A stretch of DNA of 8,773 nucleotides, taken from the NCBI GenBank assembly GCA_944391545.1, contig CALXTZ010000056.1, positions 1-8,773 on the forward strand. The letters are read 5' to 3'. This document shows positions 6,673 through 8,773 of the stretch, one piece after another (position 1 is the stretch's first letter; every line of letters begins with the position of its first letter). This DNA is from an uncultured Alphaproteobacteria bacterium (GTDB lineage Bacteria > Pseudomonadota > Alphaproteobacteria > CAAHEQ01 > UBA3637). The notes under the pieces were generated by a model. The model was given only the letters and a program-made list of their open reading frames with translations, did not search any database and was not told where the DNA came from. Made by a program: the position numbers and the translations under genes.

Positions 6673-6719
6673 GTTTTTATATTTTAAAAGACCTCAATTT
6701 TTTGTCCCAATAGCTAGGT

Positions 6720-8741
6720 TTAAGGGCAATCAGGATAGTAGCAATACACCTCTCCATTCATAGGATCTCCTTTCTGACTGGTGCTGCAGCTTGTATAGCT
6801 ACCACTCCTTAGATAACACCATTGACTATCAGATTCATAAACAGTTATATCATCTGTGGCAAGATCTCCGTCCCACCAAGTCCGATATTGTGAATCATAG
6901 GCGCAATAATGGATTCCTCCATTCTCTCGGACACGATACGACCTGATATCTGATGTGGCAACAGTAGCATCTTCTGTAGGTTTAGCAACACTGTAGTAAC
7001 TTGTCCAACCACTACAACAAATTCCATTGATTGCCCCTGCTACTGTCCATCCGGAATGCTCAGCATCATCTTCTTTAACACTACAGCAAGCATATCCAGC
7101 TTCTCCGGTTCCGTTAACATAGTTTTTAACAAGTTCATGGGTAGTTGTATCACAACACACGCCATCGGCACAACATTCCCCTTGCGTTGTTCCACATTCA
7201 ACACCTTCCGCACAACACCAAGATGTTTCACCTGTGCCACAACTAATTTCTCCTTCTTCGCATCCACCTTCACAAGTTCCTGTTTCTTTATTACAAGTTT
7301 GTCCTTCTGGGCAATCGACAGGGACACATGCTGGGCAACCATTCTCGTCAACATCCATATATGTACATGGATCTGGACAATCTTCTACAATCGGAGTGGT
7401 ACAACAAACGCCATTTGCACAACTGGTTCCTTCTTCACAACAGGTGTCTCCATTACACCATTCGCCTTTCTTCGCTGAACAGCAACTTGAGCTATCTGAG
7501 CTACTTAAACAACACGTCCCCTCTCCCCAGAAACCTCCATCTGTCAACAACGCACAACAAACCGGGTCTGTATTTTGATCTTCTGGACATGGGTCCGCTA
7601 CACAACACCCATCACATTGGGCACAATAAGGAATACAACTCTCTTCGTTCGGGTTCATACAACAATAAGAATTGTCTGAACCTGAACAATAACATTCTTC
7701 ATAATTGTCTACATCTTGGCAACCAATAGGACAACCATCTTCATTATATTGAATTGTTTGACATGAAGAACATCCATCAAAATCAGGACAACAATTTGGC
7801 TTTACATCACAACTACAAGTCTCATAGTTAGCAATTTGACAGGAGCCATTACACTCTAAACCAGGACAAATATCTGTACATCCTATAATACATCCGCATG
7901 AATCTGTGCCTGTTGATTGTTGTCCTTCAGGACAAGAAGGAATAGGACATGGGCTAACTTCACATTGTCCATCTACACAAACTGAACAACTATTACATGC
8001 GGGATTACAACTTGAGCCACTATCGCCCCCGCTTTCCGAACCACTCCCTGAACTACTGTCTCCTCCGGAACCTGTGTTCCCTGAGCTAGTGCCACCACCG
8101 GTACCCGTCCCATTACATATCGTCCCATCACTGCCAAAACAGAACCGCATCGCTAAACCATCTGTGCTTCCGCATATATCACTGTCCCCTTGATAAACGG
8201 AATTATTCACTACTATTTGGTCTATGTCCGTCGGATTCATCTTTAAGATTAACTCACACACGCGATACGTCACACCCGTTGCTTCAACATAATATGATGA
8301 ACCTGCATCTTTCTTCGTCGTCATCGGGTAATACGTCCCAGCCGGTAAATCAGGAAAACGGAATTCATGGCCGGATGGTTTGCTCGCATAATTTTCATCC
8401 ACCATCGGCACATTTGTACCACGCAACATCACATCATAGATTGTCTCGTTCGCCCGATGTTTATTCATCGCATACGTAAACCCGACCAAAGCCGTTATAG
8501 ACAGAACCCCGATGATCGCCAACACGCCCAGCATCTCAATCATGCTGCGGCCGGAGGGGGAAGGAACCCGCCGCGCCGCGCGCCCAAAGAATTTCGGCGC
8601 GGCGGAAAGATCCGAACGGCCGGGGCGCATTCCCCGCGCCCCCGACCCGGCCGTTGAAAACATCTCGTTTAACCGAGAAAATAAACCTGATCTCCCGTCT
8701 TTTTCCCGTCCGGCGGAAAATCGCGTCAACAAACAATTCAT
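6720..8741 (-). CDS. Cysteine-rich type IV prepilin-like protein with a long leader
   Basis: The 673-residue product has a prepilin cleavage site at G64|RSMIE (Glu69 at +5), a hydrophobic helix at about 67-90, and a head domain (95-205) with RVCELIL and YQGDSDIC matching the pilin at 139-1971. A Gly/Ser linker (211-244) leads to a tail with about 73 cysteines, many as CC pairs. Small repeats occur there: ANYETCSC/DNYEECYC (304-311, 345-352), NEDGCP/DENGCP and CPEGQ (twice). Some spacing recalls antistasin-like or granulin-like modules, but I do not assign a domain. The tail is probably exported and disulfide-bonded. The leader before the cleavage site is unusually long (64 residues) and GC-rich. 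ATG 8741 has only a weak ribosome-binding sequence, and its frame stays open to the window edge, so the start may lie further out. No clear terminator follows the stop. Confidence 0.82.
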   Translation of the reverse strand: MNCLLTRFSAGREKDGRSGLFSRLNEMFSTAGSGARGMRPGRSDLSAAPKFFGRAARRVPSPSGRSMIEMLGVLAIIGVLSITALVGFTYAMNKHRANETIYDVMLRGTNVPMVDENYASKPSGHEFRFPDLPAGTYYPMTTKKDAGSSYYVEATGVTYRVCELILKMNPTDIDQIVVNNSVYQGDSDICGSTDGLAMRFCFGSDGTICNGTGTGGGTSSGNTGSGGDSSSGSGSESGGDSGSSCNPACNSCSVCVDGQCEVSPCPIPSCPEGQQSTGTDSCGCIIGCTDICPGLECNGSCQIANYETCSCDVKPNCCPDFDGCSSCQTIQYNEDGCPIGCQDVDNYEECYCSGSDNSYCCMNPNEESCIPYCAQCDGCCVADPCPEDQNTDPVCCALLTDGGFWGEGTCCLSSSDSSSCCSAKKGEWCNGDTCCEEGTSCANGVCCTTPIVEDCPDPCTYMDVDENGCPACVPVDCPEGQTCNKETGTCEGGCEEGEISCGTGETSWCCAEGVECGTTQGECCADGVCCDTTTHELVKNYVNGTGEAGYACCSVKEDDAEHSGWTVAGAINGICCSGWTSYYSVAKPTEDATVATSDIRSYRVRENGGIHYCAYDSQYRTWWDGDLATDDITVYESDSQWCYLRSGSYTSCSTSQKGDPMNGEVYCYYPDCP
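8010..8111 (-). other. Gly/Ser-rich flexible linker of the second pilin
   Basis: Residues 211-244 are almost entirely Gly, Ser and Thr with two Asp and one Glu (e.g. GSGGDSSSGSGSESGGD). The stretch separates the conserved pilin head from the cysteine-rich tail. The pilin at 139-1971 has no such linker; its head passes directly into cysteine clusters. The segment probably acts as a flexible stalk. Confidence 0.8.
8568..8605 (-). repeat. GC-rich inverted repeat in the second pilin's leader
   Basis: CCGCCGCGCC (8568-8577) and GGCGCGGCGG (8596-8605) are perfect 10-bp inverted copies around an 18-base loop, extendable by one G-C pair. They lie within codons for the leader segment KFFGRAARR. The mRNA would fold strongly here, just upstream of the codons for the processing site. 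Confidence 0.65.
8617..8653 (-). repeat. Second GC-rich inverted repeat in the pilin leader
   Basis: CGGCCGGG (8617-8624) pairs with CCCGGCCG (8646-8653), with a further possible GGCGC/GCGCC pairing inside. It is 11 bases from the other GC-rich inverted repeat, and together they span most of the GC-rich part of the leader. The same stretch encodes STAGSGARGMRPGRS. Confidence 0.6.
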
Positions 8742-8773
8742 AAAACGGGGCGACCCTTTCCCGAATCCCCTTT

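Noticed and set aside
6673..6719. Intrinsic terminator after the second pilin
   Set aside because: Only short, weak pairings (ACCT/AGGT) are visible on the - strand, and no stable stem with a T-run was found.
7056..8193. Several + strand ORFs opposite the second pilin
   Set aside because: They are the antisense of cysteine-dense coding sequence, show low-complexity composition and no independent start signals or motifs.
8536..8736. 66-codon - strand ORF overlapping the second pilin's leader
   Set aside because: It is another frame of the GC-rich leader, where stops are rare; the pilin frame joins directly to the conserved processing site.

Overview
The window looks like chromosome of a bacterium, probably an alphaproteobacterium. 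Two things suggest this: an intact gatC-gatA-gatB operon and two large cysteine-rich prepilins with a GRSMIEML-type processing site. I associate that pilin style, from memory only, with uncultured gut alphaproteobacteria of the RF32 type. The placement is an inference that I could not test.

Layout, left to right: (1) positions 1-138 are a low-complexity leader with a run of 13 C. (2) 139-1971 (+) is a cysteine-rich type IV prepilin-like protein whose real N-terminus lies upstream of the first ATG and is out of frame across the C-run. (3) 1972-2042 is a short intergenic region with promoter-like boxes and a perfect inverted repeat. (4) 2043-5181 (+) is gatC, gatA and gatB, closely packed, encoding the tRNA-dependent amidotransferase. 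(5) 5184-5241 holds a small hairpin and a terminator that can work in both directions. (6) 5255-6622 (-) is a radical SAM enzyme of unknown substrate with its own good promoter. (7) 6720-8741 (-) is a second cysteine-rich prepilin-like protein, paralogous to the first, with a long GC-rich palindromic leader.

The gat genes are housekeeping: they convert misacylated Glu-tRNA(Gln) and/or Asp-tRNA(Asn) to the correct aminoacyl-tRNA. The flanking genes are accessory. The two pilin-like proteins share a processing site, a hydrophobic helix and a small head domain, but their C-terminal regions (70 and about 73 cysteines) have diverged strongly. They look like members of a surface-protein family with a constant N-terminus and a variable, disulfide-rich outer part. 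The radical SAM gene sits between the gat operon and the second pilin. A role in modifying the pilins is possible but unproven.

The most interesting points are the C13 tract in the first pilin's leader (phase-variable switch, decay, or homopolymer error), five degenerate cysteine repeats in its tail, and the GC-rich palindromic insert-like leader of the second pilin.
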